Positions 6,278 through 6,872 of a DNA stretch of 6,872 nt are shown here, one piece after another. Under the pieces are notes generated by a model. The model ran no database searches and was not told where the DNA came from. It worked only from the letters and a program-made list of their open reading frames with translations. The stretch is from an uncultured Bacteroidales bacterium (GTDB lineage: Bacteria > Bacteroidota > Bacteroidia > Bacteroidales > UBA932). Position 1 is the first letter of the stretch. Every line of letters begins with the position of its first letter. Location of the stretch: the NCBI GenBank assembly GCA_946549475.1, contig CAMNQO010000094.1, positions 1 through 6,872 on the forward strand. The letters are read 5' to 3'. Both the position numbers and the translations under genes were made by a program.

Positions 6278-6872
6278 ATGAAAAAGAATTTCTTCATACT
6301 GATTGCCTCCGCTCTCTTCTTCGTCTCGTGCAGACAGGAGGCGGATTCGCGCTATTTCGCACCGGCGGTAGAATTTGCCTCCGGCCAGTATGAACTGAAT
6401 CTGGAGCGACAGACCTCCCTGGAGGTGGAAGCCGTGCTCTCGCGTCCTGCCGCCGTCGCGATGGAAGTGAGGCTGGTCTTCGGCGGCACGCTCCGGGAGG
6501 GGGTCCACTATACGGCATCCGCACAGAGCGTCCGTTTTGACGCCGGGGCGTCCCGTGCCCGCGTGACGCTGAACCTGCTGCCCGATACGATTATGGATGC
6601 GGAGTCCTCCATCACCCTCGCGTTTGTTCCCGGCCGGGATTTTACCATATCGCTCGAACGCCCGTACAAGACGGGCGTGCAGGTGACGAAAGTTTTCCAT
6701 ACCCCCATCCTCAAACTCCTTTCCGCGCAGAAGGCGGTGACGGCCAATCCCTTCCTCGCGGAAGAAATCCCGATGACGTTGGAGTCCCATATTCCGGTGC
6801 AGAACGACCTGACGGTCCATCTGGCCTCGACGGGGCTGGTCCTCGGACAGGACCTGTATGTCAAGGGAGCGG
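6278..6872 (+). CDS. Lipoprotein with Calx-beta-like repeats (N-terminal part, cut by window end)
   Basis: The frame is open to the window end; 198 residues are visible. The start at 6278 gives MKKNFFILIASALFFVSC, a type II signal peptide with lipobox FVSC and lipidated Cys at 18. An in-frame ATG at 6269, directly after the previous stop (TGAATG), would add only Met-Ala-Pro and is a real alternative. The mature end reads CRQEADSR, with acidic residues near the Cys that could aid surface export. Residues about 30-118 look like a Calx-beta or DUF4843-like sandwich: AAVAMEVRLVFGG, then EGVHYTASAQSVRFDAGASR, then VTLNLLPDTIMDAESSITLAF. A second similar unit seems to begin near residue 143 (ILKLLSAQKAVTANPF). 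This suggests an elongated, repeat-built surface protein that may bind a ligand or other cell-surface material. The function is unknown. It is the fourth gene of the same operon. Confidence 0.82.
   Translation, partial: MKKNFFILIASALFFVSCRQEADSRYFAPAVEFASGQYELNLERQTSLEVEAVLSRPAAVAMEVRLVFGGTLREGVHYTASAQSVRFDAGASRARVTLNLLPDTIMDAESSITLAFVPGRDFTISLERPYKTGVQVTKVFHTPILKLLSAQKAVTANPFLAEEIPMTLESHIPVQNDLTVHLASTGLVLGQDLYVKGA

Noticed and set aside
4943..6820. Minus-strand open frame of 625 codons
   Set aside because: It spans two good plus-strand genes and their junction, and its composition is that of an antisense shadow.

Overview
The window looks like a chromosomal piece of a GC-rich member of the Bacteroidales, possibly an Alistipes/Rikenellaceae-like gut bacterium. 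The evidence is the Bacteroidetes-type -7 box (TAnnTTTG) in both directions of the intergenic region, a TonB-dependent receptor with an N-terminal carboxypeptidase-regulatory-like domain, small lipoproteins with short lipoboxes, and protein families (DUF4876, DUF6850) that I know mainly from Bacteroidetes. The genus is a guess.

Layout. Positions 1-325 (minus strand) hold the first 108 residues of a TrpB2-type tryptophan synthase beta chain, cut by the window edge. Positions 326-657 are a divergent control region. On its minus-strand side it holds what I read as a complete ribosome-mediated tryptophan attenuator: a promoter, a 24-codon leader peptide with tandem Trp codons (496-570), a 1:2 hairpin, an alternative 2:3 antiterminator, and an 11-bp terminator hairpin followed by a U-rich tract (424-456), all upstream of trpB. 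On its plus-strand side is a -7 box only 11 bases before the start codon of the first plus-strand gene.

Positions 658-6872 (plus strand) are a tightly packed operon of at least four genes: a 925-residue TonB-dependent receptor, a 403-residue DUF4876 lipoprotein with a lamin-tail-like domain, a 542-residue DUF6850-family outer-membrane beta-barrel, and the start of another lipoprotein with Calx-beta-like repeats (cut by the window end). The first two junctions are ATGA stop/start overlaps and the third gap is 0 or 9 bases, so the genes are very likely cotranscribed and translationally coupled.

How the parts work together. With Trp scarce, a ribosome stalled on the tandem Trp codons would cover segment 1, let segment 2 pair with segment 3 and allow transcription into trpB. 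With Trp plentiful, a ribosome at the leader stop codon would cover segment 2, and the 3:4 terminator would stop transcription. This ties the TrpB2 enzyme to tryptophan supply. The plus-strand operon encodes an outer-membrane import or surface complex with no SusD partner in view. Its substrate cannot be read from the sequence; iron, heme or another small ligand is only a possibility.
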